In this document: piece by piece, positions 31,004 to 42,289 of the stretch
Position numbering within the stretch: position 1 is the first letter of the stretch
Layout of the letters: each line of letters begins with the position of its first letter
NCBI RefSeq assembly: GCF_050436995.1
Contig: NC_134745.1
Location: 14,136,001-14,200,000 of the forward strand
Direction of reading: 5' to 3'
DNA: 64,000 nucleotides
Source: Anticarsia gemmatalis
Taxonomy: Eukaryota; Arthropoda; Insecta; Lepidoptera; Erebidae
Program-made: the position numbers and the translations under genes
Notes under the pieces: generated by a model
The model's database searches: none
What the model saw: the letters and a program-made list of their open reading frames with translations, nothing else
What the model was told of the DNA's origin: nothing

Positions 31004-32090
31004 AAGTGCTATATTATTTAATTCCTTAAAAAATATCTTGGGTTGCTATGAAAAATATTGTACTTTAGTTATACTTAAAAAGTACAAACACAGTTTGATC
31101 TATAATTGGGAGGGCAATCTTTAATATATCCTCATAATAAAAGTTAATATATCCTCATAAAAATAAAAACAGAAGTTCCATAACATACATTGACTGTCTT
31201 AATTAACTGTAGAATTAAATTAAAATTAATCCGAAAAATTCTATTAACCGGCATAAAACAAAATAAATAGTGATTAAAGTGTTTGTTTACACAAAATTAA
31301 ACTTATGTTTAATTAATGCCAACTCGTAATTAATTTGAGACCAGAGAATCGAATTTCTGAACGAAAGGGGAACAAAATAATTGTCGAAAACAGTTTAAAG
31401 TTAAAATAAATTAATTGCGAGAGTTCTGGCCGTTGGCAACACTCTTTGAACTCTGGCAACATTGATGTACATTTTAATTTTATTTTGAGGGTAAATACAC
31501 ATTTTATGTTTATATTCTTTACTAAAATGGCAGACGTGGCCTTAGGTTCAATACCTGGGTGGAGATGGTTCATGAGTCCATGAGTAGATTCGGGTTTGAA
31601 ACCCGGCTGTGCTAAATAATGCTGAACCAAATAGGTGTTTAGCAAGCCTCATAGTTTCAATGCGGTTATGGCTAAACTGTTATATAAATGGTGAAATGTA
31701 TAAGTTTTTTTGTGATAAACATTATCAAGTATTGGGTTTTTCCTCAACAACTAAAAGTTCAATGCTAACTCATTTATAAATAATTTATCTGGCAAAAAAC
31801 CCGATGGCAAATCAATATTTTTAATAAAATTGATAGTGATTCTCTCGCAGTATTTTTTACACCTCAAGTCGTTTCCCTCGGTAGGTATTTAAATGATTAG
31901 CAAAATAGTGAGTTACGTAATACTATCAATCCTGTTAAATTTTTCACCTGTGCTTAGTTTTTTTAAGTAGTTATTTTACGTGGTTAGTGCAATAGATAGG
32001 ATTCGAACCTGAGACAAATCAATCGCAAGGTTAATTTTTTTGCCATTTGATAGTCATTCCCAAGTCGAACACATTTTTTTTAAATATAAT
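31004..32090. other. Non-coding DNA
   Basis: No gene. A tRNA-like fragment with 'CGGGTTTGAAACCCGGCTG' (about 31588-31606) may be part of a SINE. Nothing else recognised. Confidence 0.45.
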
Positions 32091-32601
32091 GATAACCCAT
32101 CAAATTCTAGACCTTGGAAACGTAGCTTAACGTCAACTGATTGGTTCGTGCGGTCACCACGCTCTCTGACATGTACATTAATATCTTAGTACTGGCTAAA
32201 CGCGTCATTAATTACTTGCTATTAATCGATGGTTAACAAGCGGTTACAGTCCGGCTTTATGTGGATTAAATGTATTAGGTAGTACTAACAACTTGTTATA
32301 AAGAATATAAACTAACGTACGTAATATCACGCTTGCGCGTATAAAAACAAATTTGAAAATTTAAAGACATTTTATTTCATTCGATAACCCATCAAATTCT
32401 AGACCTTGATAACGTAGCTTAACCTCAACTGATTGGTTCGTGCGGTCGCCACGCTCTCTGACATGTACATTAATATCTTAGTACTGGCTAAACGTGTGAT
32501 TAATTACTTGCTATTAATCGATGGTTAACCAGCGGTTAAACTAGGCCTTTATGCGGATTACCTGAATTAAGTAGCACTATAGACATGTTGTAGAGAATAT
32601 G
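32091..32601 (+). repeat. Direct duplication of a ~220-bp unit
   Basis: Two copies (32091-32311 and 32383-32601), offset 292 bp, start GATAACCCATCAAATTCTAG and are almost identical for about 150 bp (through 'CTATTAATCGATGGTTAAC'), then diverge gradually. Both contain CGTAGCTTAAC from another dispersed repeat. A SINE begins exactly where copy 2 ends. Confidence 0.85.
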
Positions 32602-32766
32602 ACTGCCTCCGTGGCGCAGTGGTTTAGATCGCCACGCCGATACCATTGCGTCGGGAGGTCGTGGGGTCCCACACGGGACAATTATTTGTGGATCGCACAA
32701 ATAATTGTTTCGGGTCTGCTTGTGCTTTGTATCCGTTGTTTGTATGTTTGTAAAAGTCTCCGCGAC
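32601..32766 (+). mobile_element. tRNA-derived SINE (HaSE-like)
   Basis: GACTGCCTCCGTGGCGCAGT (A box), GGGAGGTCGTGGGGTCCCA (B box, damaged), CGGGACAATTATTTGTGG, TTTCGGGTCTGCTTGTGC, CCGTTGTTTGTATGTTTG. It stops at CTCCGCGAC, so the 3' end is cut short. Confidence 0.8.
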
Positions 32767-32964
32767 AATCCCCCGTGATGCAACCTTGTATGCCTGATAG
32801 TTCTTAAGAACAGTTCTTGAAGGTATGCAAAGTCCCCTAGTCCTGATTGACTGATTGCCATAAGGCTATTATTATAAACAAAACTCTGGTGTATTTCAGT
32901 CTCCTATACTCAGTCTCCTACACATTCGGTTATAACAGACGTGATATATTGCATACTGTGTGTA

Positions 32965-33253
32965 TCTATACTAATACTAATATTATAAAGCTGAAGAGTT
33001 TGTTTGTTTGATTATTTGTTTGTTTGTTTGAACGCGCTAATCTCAGGAACTACTGGTCCGATTTGAAAAATTCTTTCAGTGTTAGATAGCTCATTTATCC
33101 AGGAAGGCTATAGGCTATATATCATCACGCTACGACCAATAGGAGCAGAGTACAAAGTAAAAAAGTACACAGTAAAAAATGTTACAAAAACGGGAAAAAA
33201 TTTGATCCATTCGCTCTTATGTGACGCAAGCGAAGTTGCGCGGGTCAGCTAGT
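32965..33253 (+). repeat. GGTCAGCTAGT-family element
   Basis: Nearly complete copy from TCTATACTAATACTAATATT to GCGCGGGTCAGCTAGT, with a (GTTT)n tract of mixed units near 32998-33030. Confidence 0.8.
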
Positions 33254-33495
33254 CGGATCATAATGTGTGTGGTGGAATCTAATATTGTAGTTATATTTGA
33301 GGAAGTACAGTGATTGAACTAGATTAGTTACTTACGTCATACAATAAATATAAACACAATATTCAATAATAAACATCCGCTCCCGATTATATTTGGATGA
33401 CAAATAAACTTAATGATTTCCGTTCTCAGAAGGGACGATAATATAATTAAGTAGTATTAAGTTTCTTAGAAATTCTACTAGCCATACCATTATCA

Positions 33496-33570
33496 GGTCA
33501 GGTCAACTTTTATTGTAAACGCATAGACTACAATTGGGCTACTTGCCCATTTTAATATAAGAAATGCTGA
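33496..33570 (-). repeat. CR1-like LINE 3' tail
   Basis: On the minus strand 'GGGCAAGTAGCCCAATTGTAG', 'CAATAAAAGTTGACCTGACC' resembles a very short 5'-truncated LINE end. Confidence 0.4.
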
Positions 33571-34751
33571 TGTTTGTCATTTTGTTACTCATTTACGGTA
33601 CAACTGCTAAACAAAATTTGATAATATTTGGCACACGGATACTTAACGGCCACATAAGTTACATTTTATTCCGGATTTTCTTTGCAGTCAAAGTCGCGTG
33701 TAGAATCTAGTATTATCAAGTAAAAGGTTAAGTATTAACTGGAACTCGGGACCGCCATTTTGAATTTATTCAAGGTTTAAAACGTTTAAGTTTCAAAGTA
33801 TTTCTTTAAGACTTTCTTTTTCATAATTGTAAGAAATATTTCAGATCATTCGTCTGCGTTTATTGTTTTATTTCTGCTCTGCCGAAATTATTTTAAAAGC
33901 AAGCTTGATCGTAAATTCTTTAATGGTTCCTTACTTATTTTTTTTATACTTGGCTTCAGCTCCGACAAAAAAACTTCCGGTTGTTGGTTGTTTTCATGCT
34001 AAATTCCATTGAAATCTGGTTTTAAGTTAACTGTAAATAAATGCTTAAAGTCCAACTTACTAGAGAACCCCGGTTGCAAGATGCGCGTGTAACGGAGGTA
34101 TACAAAACGTATAATTTAAAAAAAATTACAGCTGACAAATAGTGTCAATAATTATTAATTATATTATTTTAAAGAAACAATGTGCAGTTCTGTGTTAAGC
34201 TAAGTTGTTAGATTGGAGCAGAAATACATATTTTAAAAAAATATTCGTATCCGAAAAAACTTTTCAGGAAAGATACTTGTTCTCAGAAATAATTTAAAGA
34301 GGCTTTAGTAGATTTACCCTTTACAATCACTATCGAGTTACTACTTGTAATTGATTTTCTAAGAAAACTCATTTTCATTGATCCTATCGTTTAACCTTTT
34401 CGATACCATTATATCATATCAAATTACTAATAATTTTAGGTAGTTTCATATTTAGAAATTGCGTAGTTCAAGCTTTTATTAAAGTTCATATCAAATAGTA
34501 TCTGACCTTTTAAAGTTTTGAAATATGTTACCAATCAATCGACCGAATTGAGATAAAGGGCTATCAGATTACAGAACGTTTGCTGAAAAGTTTTATTATA
34601 AGTATGAAATGTAGAAACAAGTGAATGTTTTTTTATCGAATCTACTTTCTAGTCTTTAGCTCATTTACATGGGTATTTTTTACGTTTCGGAGAATTCCTA
34701 TTACAACCAAAAACCTGCTAGCGACTAGCTAGCTTACCGACAAATCTATAC
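33571..34751. other. Non-coding DNA, nothing recognised
   Basis: AT-rich with no coding frame or repeat family that I could name. Confidence 0.45.
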
Positions 34752-35007
34752 TTCTATACTAATATTATAAAGCTGAAGAGTTTGTTTGTTTGTTTGTTTG
34801 TTTGAACGCGCTAATCTCGAGAACTACTGGTCCGATTTGAAAAATTATTGCAGTGTTAGATAGCTTATTTATCGAGGAAGGCTACAGGCTATATAACATC
34901 ACGCTACGGTCATTAGGAGCGGAGTAGGAACGAAAAATGTTACAAAAACGGGGAAAATTTTGACTCATTCTCTTAGGTGACGCAAGCGAAGTTGCGCGGG
35001 TCAGCTA
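34752..35007 (+). repeat. GGTCAGCTAGT-family element
   Basis: Complete copy, TCTATACTAATATTATAAAG to GCGCGGGTCAGCTA, with about four GTTT units. Confidence 0.8.
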
Positions 35008-35017
35008 TTTTGTAATA

Positions 35018-35105
35018 TAATGTGATCAGCGCCTCTAGCGGGCATCGTATGAACTATTTTTGAAATACATTTTAAATATCAAACTCTCGTGGATAATTGA
35101 TACTA
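35018..35105 (-). repeat. GAGGCGCTGATCA-family MITE fragment
   Basis: Reverse orientation of the family: 'GTGATCAGCGCCTCTAGCGGGC' then 'AAATACATTTTAAATATCAAACTCTCG'. Confidence 0.5.
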
Positions 35106-35864
35106 TAGAATATCACGCTACAAGTTGCATTGCCTGTGGTCCCAAGCTGAGGTTAAAATTGCACAATTTCGGTAAACGGTAAATATTAGGTAATCATTAT
35201 TCAACGCTAAAGTTTTCTAACTATAATCCTAAAACTTCGTTAAGACATAGTTTTCCCGACTTAACAATACTGTTAAGATATTTCAAGAATTGTATTTACT
35301 CCCATGCTTGCAGATTTCTAATTTTTACACTGTACCCCAAAAATCTTGTTAAACTATTAAGATAAAATTCTGAACGCTGCGATCGACGCAACTCGTCTGG
35401 TTTACGACAAAAAAACGCTTAATTTTACTTTTGTCTGAATTTTTTTAACCCTTTGAAAATATTAAATATTTCGAGTGATAACGATGCTTTATGTTTCAAA
35501 AAGTTATATATTCTTTTCTTATTTTTTAGGATTAGATATTAGACGTAAAACAAGATGAATTCTTGTACTAGAACGTAAAATTCAGTTGCAATAATTATCA
35601 ACTATTTTGCTAATATCTACAGACAGTGCGTGACGGACACATTCATGTACTGTCATGACTGTGTCTGTCATGTTTGCAATAACTGATATTTCAAACAATT
35701 TTTGTAGTAAATATTTCATCATAAAATTGGTTCCTTCAAAATATTTGATAGTGGTAAGAAATCAAAATCACAAAGTACGTATATTGATTCATATTTCCCA
35801 TACACTGATAACTTCTAACTTCTTGTCTCCGAACAGTCGCTGAGAATTTTTTAACAGAAAAACT

Positions 35865-35948
35865 TAGGATCATTTTTTGCTCGATCCGGGATGCAAACGC
35901 GAGATCTCTGCACGGCAGTTGCTCACACTACCAACCACGCCACATAGG
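35865..35948 (-). repeat. tRNA-like SINE head
   Basis: On the minus strand: GTGGCGTGGTTGGTAGTGTG (A-box-like) and GAGATCTCGCGTTTGCATCCCG (B-box-like). Same type as the fuller copy at 46.25-46.57 kb. Confidence 0.45.
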
Positions 35949-36212
35949 CCGTCATAAAAATACGTATTCTACAAAAAGCACTTAAATATTATAATCTACG
36001 TGATGCATCATAAATGTGATTAAAAAACGCTTGTGAAGAGCGCGCCGGTATCACGCGTTTAGTGGTTTCATTGTGTATTCCGTTTAGTCAAACGTTTCAA
36101 ACAGTCGTTTGCTGCGGTTGAAACGTGTTCCACTGCTGTACAATATATTATGTATATGTACTGGCAGATTAGAATTTGAATGATTTGAAATATAACTTAA
36201 TTGTCTACTATT

Positions 36213-36325
36213 GGTACTATCGAGTATCGAGAGTTTGAAACATAAATTGTGCTGCAAAAATAGTTCTTACAACGCCCGCTAGAGTTTTCATACAAAATTC
36301 TCGATAGATATTCGATAGTGGCAGA
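36213..36325. mobile_element. MITE with ATCGA-type terminal inverted repeats
   Basis: ACTATCGAGTATCGAGAG at the left faces TCTCGATAGATATTCGATAGT at the right. The interior keeps 'TGCAAAAATAGTTCTTAC' and 'ACGCCCGCTAGAG'. Relatives are at 18.3, 42.2 and 51.6 kb. Confidence 0.55.
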
Positions 36326-36662
36326 GAATTGAGCCGCTGTCGGCCTCAAACTTAGGTATATTTGATGTATTTTTGATGCACTCAGCACTAGAAACTATTT
36401 ATTATATTATTTTCTATCATGACCGCGAAGAAAACTCTTCCAGTTTTAACACGGTAGTCTATTCGCTGTTCAATACCAGTAGGAAGTTAGTAAGAACTTT
36501 GACACATTGGAACGTAACTGTAGAAATAGTAGTGTCGTTAATCGTGCCTGGATACACGCCAATGACCACGGGAATGTCTTCAATAAGTCTACTTTTCTAC
36601 TATTAACGCATTATTTATGGTTTTTATAAGATTATTATTGTTTCGTTAGTTGAAAAGCAATT

Positions 36663-36903
36663 TACACTGACAGCCTCTATGGTGCATTCGATAGTGTATG
36701 ATGGGTTCTTGGGTTTGATTCCCGAGTCGGCCAAAGTACTATTTCTCCAGAGATTAGTAACCTACCCGGTAAATGGCAGTAGGTTCGCACCCTCTCACAT
36801 GATACTGTCATTACTAATGGCGAAACGTGGGTGTATTTCATGCGTCTCTGCCTACACCTTCAAGTGTTATAGGCGTGATATTACGTATAATATTCTTATT
36901 TAA
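36663..36903 (+). mobile_element. tRNA-derived SINE
   Basis: CAGCCTCTATGGTGCATTCG and GGGTTTGATTCCCGAGTCGG form the promoter boxes. The tail 'GTGTATTTCATGCGTCTCTGCCTACACCTTC...GCGTGATATTACG' is a conserved lepidopteran SINE 3' domain. Confidence 0.55.
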
Positions 36904-39567
36904 ATTAAAAAGTAAACTTGGTGACAATCGAAGTAAACAAATGCATAGTAAAGTCTCGCCACAAATCACGGCATGAACTGCACACGGTAGAATAAAGTGC
37001 AGCGCAATGGTGTGAAGGAAAATTGAGAGCAGACCGAGAGCTCCCCGCGGTGACACCAAGCTTTATAGCAGTGTGGGACTGTCCTGTGTGCCTGGGTATC
37101 TAGGGCGGCTTTGCCCGCATGAAATGTTACCTCTTTCGGGATAATATTTCCGAAAATGCTCCCTTATACTCTTCAAGGAACATACATGTCCAATTTCAGC
37201 TTGCAACCAGGAAGGATTGTCTTGTACTTGTCAGTCAGTCATTCAGTAACGGAAAAGTTTTATAAATATAAATTTTAAAGTGCGACATCTTAGTAGAGAG
37301 CCTTGGCATGCTCGATTTTTTCGGATATTGTAAAAAAACTATGTATTTATAAAATAAAGAAGCTGTAACAAACGGGCAACCGTCAGCTGCATATGCGGGT
37401 CACTGATATTCAAAATTTGGAATTTCGTATTGCTACGCCAACCGCTAACATTGTATAGTAAATCTCTATAAGCTGTTAGTTTGTAGCAATATTTGGTGTA
37501 AATACCACCAAACTTATTATTCATATGTATATGCCTCTAACCTATATACCAATATTTGTTTGTCGTTCATATTATTTCAAATTAAAAGAGTGAGTCACTA
37601 AGTCTATTGCGTTGTGACCTGACCCCGGTAAATGATAAAAATAAAAAGAAACAGTCCAAATTATCTTAAATGTGTTATTTAGATATTTCATATTTTTTAT
37701 ATTCAAATTATAAAATACTGTCTGTTACGGTACTATGACTAATAGGTGTGGGAATGTAGCTGAAATCTAAAATAAACAAGACCGAAGTCGCGGGCTGTAG
37801 AGAATCGTAAGTAAACTGATTTTTGAAAAATTTTACCCTAAAGTTTTAAAATAAGGTATGCACTTAAGCGGAACTGCACGGGCCAGTCAGTAATGAAATA
37901 TAAAATCAACGATATGATTTCATGCAACTGTAATTGCATTCAATAAAACTATTTTTAAATTCACAAAGCAAACTATAAAATTGGCGTTGTAATTGAACCA
38001 GTTTATTTCATTAATATTTTATTTGCGGAAACAAAAACCTGTTTATTAAAACAATAGCGTTTAAATAGAAACAATATTTGTACGTTTTAAAATACAAACG
38101 AAGTGGGTGTTTGATTTAAGTGAAAACATCTAAAGCTTAGTTTGTATGTGTGTTAGTTCAACAAATATCGGAGCATTTTGTGTTGATTTTAAAATACAAT
38201 TGAATTAAACTTGATTGAAGATACTTTGTTTGACAGAGTATATTTCATAATATTTCTTCATTATACCTGTATTGGGCTAAGGTTTCTTTAACTAAATATG
38301 GGAAAGATTAGGCCTTGAGTTAGGCGACCTGGCCAGTACCAAGGTGGCGACTTTGGACCCCTTCAAGAATTGTTATGCAATTGCATTGCAACATTTCATG
38401 ATCATGTTTTTATTACCGAGGATACAAACGATTATCTTGGAAGCGTCTTAGCTAAGCGATTTCTTTTTTATGTATTCGTATAAGTAGATTTTGTTTAGTC
38501 TAGGATTCGAACTCGCGATCTGTATTCAGCTTAAACGAGGAGCAACGACGTGGCCTACTTAAAATATTCCTCAAACGAACCGTCCATTGTGTAATTTTAA
38601 TATTTTACTGAAATAATTTTATACAAAAAAACACAAACTGATGGAGCCTCTACTCTTCACATCCGAGTGTTTCAAAGTCTGGAACGTTCTATTTAGTAAG
38701 AAAAGAAAAAAGGCACGTATTGAGTGTCTGCAAGCTCCACAAGTTTCACACGCTACCACTCTTTGTAAATGGTCCCATGTCATTGAGAATTGATGAGAGC
38801 ATTCTTGGGAAAAGTCTAGCTTATTGATGTAATCGTTTTGAAAAAAATATTTTAAGATAATAGTTCTTAAATTGGCTGATGTAGTCTTGTATGTTAGTGT
38901 GTGAGACTGTTGATCAGCTGGTATTGGGTTCGATTTACAGGGCATATCTGAATTTAATTGGCATTGCATGAAGCTGTTAGTGAATATCTGGGATCTGATT
39001 TTCAGGTCGAGCAGTGTTGTTAGTTTTTTTGCTATTGGTGAACTCAAGCACAGCATGATTTGAAAAAAAAAACTTGTTATACGGACTCCACTTAACGTAG
39101 CTTGACTTTCGACATGACTGATGATGATCCATCTATGATTTTCTGTGACAGAAATTGCTTAACTTAAAAGAAACGTTTACCGGCCGGTGAACCCAACTGG
39201 CTATGGGTTTCTCTAACTGTGGAGTAATAAATCATTTACAGTGATAAGTTAAAACAAATATTCTGTACACATAACAATAGATAAATTCTTAAATTTATTC
39301 AGACAGTAAAATGTATGTAGTGGAAAATAGCCGTAACTTTAAAAATTCTAGATAAAATTGGTACATTTTAAGCATGTAACATATAGAAAGCGGGAGCGTG
39401 TCGGGTCGTTTTCAAAGCATGAGTTGTTCTGTTCAATGACTTCATACACAATGTGAGGGCGGGCCGGGTGCGTGACGTGCTATGCCAGCTGCAGCAGTTG
39501 CTAGAACCACTGGTACTGCGCTGTCTTTGTTAGTCATTCGTTCGAGTGTGTTGTACCTACATTTCAA
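36904..39567. other. Non-coding DNA with scattered relics
   Basis: No gene. A 'TATCTAGGGCGGCTTTGCCCGC' repeat scrap is near 37099. A GCTGGGC-family relic is at 38255-38420 and a tRNA-like scrap at about 38500-38560. Relics near 39180-39210 carry 'CCGGCCGGTGAACCCAACTGGC'. A GC-richer stretch at 39420-39540 precedes the small ORF below. Confidence 0.45.
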
Positions 39568-39741
39568 ATGACAACCGTCGTAGAGTATTCGCAATTTGAT
39601 TCAGTATATCTGATTATAGAAGAAAGTCGCTGCCAAGAAGTAAATAATAGAAAGAAGAGACGGATTAACGGAGACGTAATGATGACGACGTCCTCGCTCA
39701 CTGTTACTTGCATTCTCTCTCATCTCTCATCGTATGGTTAG
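39568..39741 (+). CDS. Possible small ORF or first exon (tentative)
   Basis: An ATG in fair context (TTTCAAATGACA) opens a 57-codon frame (MTTVVEYSQFDSVYLIIEES...). It runs into the CGTATGGTTAGTGG repeat, where it stops. A consensus-like donor (GAA|GTAAAT) after 24 codons would make the start a first coding exon. The upstream 150 bp is GC-rich. No family is recognised and chance is a real alternative. Confidence 0.2.
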   Translation: MTTVVEYSQFDSVYLIIEESRCQEVNNRKKRRINGDVMMTTSSLTVTCILSHLSSYG

Positions 39742-39975
39742 TGGTCAACCTAGTGTCAAAGTTGTCCAAGCCGCCCGAACCCGAAGACCTTTGACGTAGC
39801 TTTACGACAGTTATCTTAATTGACAACAACCGGGGCCGACTTTTTACTCCTCCGAAACACAAAGACGCCCAGTTCAAATACCACTGTGCGGTCACCCATC
39901 TATGGAATGACCGTGCCAACGTTTGCTTAACCCACAGATCGTTTACCGAACGGTGAGCGCAACTGGCTTTTATCG
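39729..39975 (+). repeat. CGTATGGTTAGTGGTC-family element
   Basis: 'GTATGGTTAGTGGTCAACCT', 'GGGGCCGACTTTTTACTCC', 'CCGAAACACAAAGACGCCC' and 'GATCGTTTACCGAACGGTGAGCGCAACTGGC'. The last part is reminiscent of a tRNA A-box in reverse. Opposite-strand copies are at 51.8 and 56.2 kb. Confidence 0.7.
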
Positions 39976-41356
39976 CATTGGCAGTGGCTCGTTACTATCC
40001 TCACACACAAAATATCACGTAATACGCCCACTCTGACCCGCGCCCGCCCCGCAACCGCGTTGAATGTGTAGTAGTCTTTATACCTTAGTGTGTATTCTTT
40101 AACCTGTATTTTATGTAGTAATATGTAGGTAAAGTATTGCAGTCTGAGTTGCAGTGAAGTGAATTAAGGTGTCACCAGTGACTACAGATTTTGTTTAGAA
40201 ATACTCTTGAAAATGGGAATGTAGTTTTAAGATGCGATGCTGCGATTTTGTGTTCAAGTTAGTTTTGAATCGTGGTTTTAAGTTTCATTGCTTTGTTGTT
40301 TGTAGTGTTGAAAAGTATACCACGATAACTTATTTTCCTAATTTATTGTTATATATATTTAATTTGTAACGGCAAAATTAATGGTTTTGACGTTTTAATT
40401 GAACATCAACAGAGTTTTTAAACTTACGCAGCGTAAATTTTTTGGTAAACTCGCAAAAATAAATGAACATTATGAGTACATCAATTTTAAGGCAAATTTT
40501 AATGTTTTGATGCGTTTTTTTTTCTATGTACAACATATACATCAAAGCCTTGATTATTAATTACTTAACTTATTCAATATTTAGTTTTCTTAGCCCTCCA
40601 ATTAAAATCAAATTGCAAAACAATATTTTTTCTTATTTCTTGACTGAGCCATTCAATAGAAGCAAACGAAGGTAATTGACGTCCATTATTGACAAGGCCA
40701 CCTGTTTATTCCCAATGGGAATAAAATCCTGTTTTGTTTGAAGTCTTTCCCAATGGGAATAAAAGATTGTTCCCAGATGATGGATGTTGGTTTGTTTTGA
40801 CCGACGTCTTTTGTCCGGGACCATTATTTTGTTAGTGAGCTAACAATGTTTTGTTTATTCTTCCTGGTTTTGATATTAAGAAAGGTTTTTGTTGGTAATG
40901 TTAGTATACGTAAATGGTTTCGCAATATTGAGTTGTATTTGAAACAAAAAAATAGTTTAATATACTACAATTGCTTTATAATTGATATTTCTACGATTTT
41001 CTAAAGTGATCTAGAAATGAATTTGTGTGCTCATCTGCTGACACTGATCGTACGAACATACTTACGACTTTACAGTTTCTATCTTATTTGAGACAGCGGA
41101 AGACACTTTTAATGTGTACTAACCTTCATCTATAATTCCGTATAGAATATTCCTTCTTACATCAGCATCTGTAAAGCCCTTCGTCTATAATACTGCACAA
41201 GAATGTTGATTTTGAATTAAACATCTTTTCTTAGAAAACAATTTACAAATAGTAATACAATTACTGATACGTTGAGTTAGCAACAGGCCAGCCGCCTTAT
41301 GAGTTGACGTCTCACAGTTTGTCGTAAGAAACTGCGAGCACTCGGACCACATGACA
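39976..41356. other. Non-coding DNA
   Basis: No gene seen. Two copies of CCCAATGGGAATAAAA (about 40711 and 40749) belong to a short moth repeat. A GC-rich patch is at 40027-40060. Confidence 0.45.
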
Positions 41357-41661
41357 CGAAATATTATAATACAACGGGTCTTAAACACGATTGAAAATTA
41401 AAGGTTAGGATACCTTATTTGTTCCTTGTTTGTTCCTGTTGAAGCCTGCAGCAACTTGAAAAAGCTACTGAAGTTCTGGGAGGAACTAGGATGGCTGGAG
41501 TGAGGGCGAATCAACGCAACAATGTGAGAGGGTAGATACACGCACAAAGGCCCATTTAAGAGGCTAAGTGCGGAAAAAGCCATGGTCACGGGCTGTTATC
41601 CTAACCCTTAATTTTCAATCGCGTTTAAGACCCGTTACATTATAATATTATGTGTACTAGT
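41357..41661. mobile_element. TIR element with 9-bp target duplication
   Basis: Inverted repeats of about 53 bp (41360-41412 and 41597-41650; inner part TTTTCAATCG, GACCCGTT) flank a 180-bp centre. CACATGACA occurs on both outer sides (41348-41356 and 41662-41670). A 9-bp duplication suits Mutator-like elements. The 63-codon minus-strand frame inside has no transposase motif. A lone end of the family is at about 61003-61060. Confidence 0.7.
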
Positions 41662-41970
41662 CACATGACAGGAGATCTAGGGGCGGCCTAACTATAAAAC
41701 AAAAAATAAAATGAATCTAGAGTGTGTATAGTACAAACACTATCAACAATCGTGCACAAATTGTAACTGGTCGCGGCCCATCGCTTACAACCATATTTAT
41801 TGTATCGTGAAACGTGAATCCATTTGTTAAAAGCTCGCTGTCGACTGGACGTTCCGCTTAGAACTCCGTGATTGGAACTTGTGACATGTTTGATAAACGA
41901 AAATATAGTTTTAGTGGCTTGCTGGTGTTATTTTACAGTCTCTTAAGTTTGTTTGGTGTAAAACTTTGAT

Positions 41971-42183
41971 TTTTTTTAAGACAACTCCCACGCTAAGAAT
42001 TGCTTTTGTGTCGCGGGGACTTTTACAAACATACAAACAATGGACACAAAGCACAATCAGACCCGAAACAATTATTATTTGTGGATCGCAGAAATAATTG
42101 TCCCGTGTGGGAATCGAACCCACGACCTCCCGTTGCAGTGGTATCGGCGTGGCGACCTAAACCACTGTGCCACGGAGGCAGTC
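41971..42183 (-). mobile_element. tRNA-derived SINE (HaSE-like), full length
   Basis: Read on the minus strand: GACTGCCTCCGTGGCACAGT (A box), GGGAGGTCGTGGGTTCGATT (B box), CACGGGACAATTATTTCTGCG, TTCGGGTCTGATTGTGC, CCATTGTTTGTATGTTTG, CTTAGCGTGGGAGTTG and a terminal AAAAAAAA. Best preserved copy in the window. Confidence 0.9.
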
Positions 42184-42199
42184 AGGAATTGGAAGAATA

Positions 42200-42285
42200 G
42201 TTTAGTTCTTACGCCGCCCGCTAGAGGCGCTGATCATATTTTCATTTAAAATTTCGATTGCTAGCCGGTTGTTGATAGTGATTAA
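42200..42285 (+). repeat. GAGGCGCTGATCA-family MITE fragment
   Basis: 'TTACGCCGCCCGCTAGAGGCGCTGATCATATTTTCAT' then 'GCTAGCCGGTTGTTGATAGTGATT', close to the 18.3 and 51.6 kb copies. Confidence 0.55.
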
Positions 42286-42289
42286 AAAT

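Noticed and set aside
41398..41589. 63-codon minus-strand frame inside the TIR element
   Set aside because: Lies within a short non-autonomous element and has no transposase motif.
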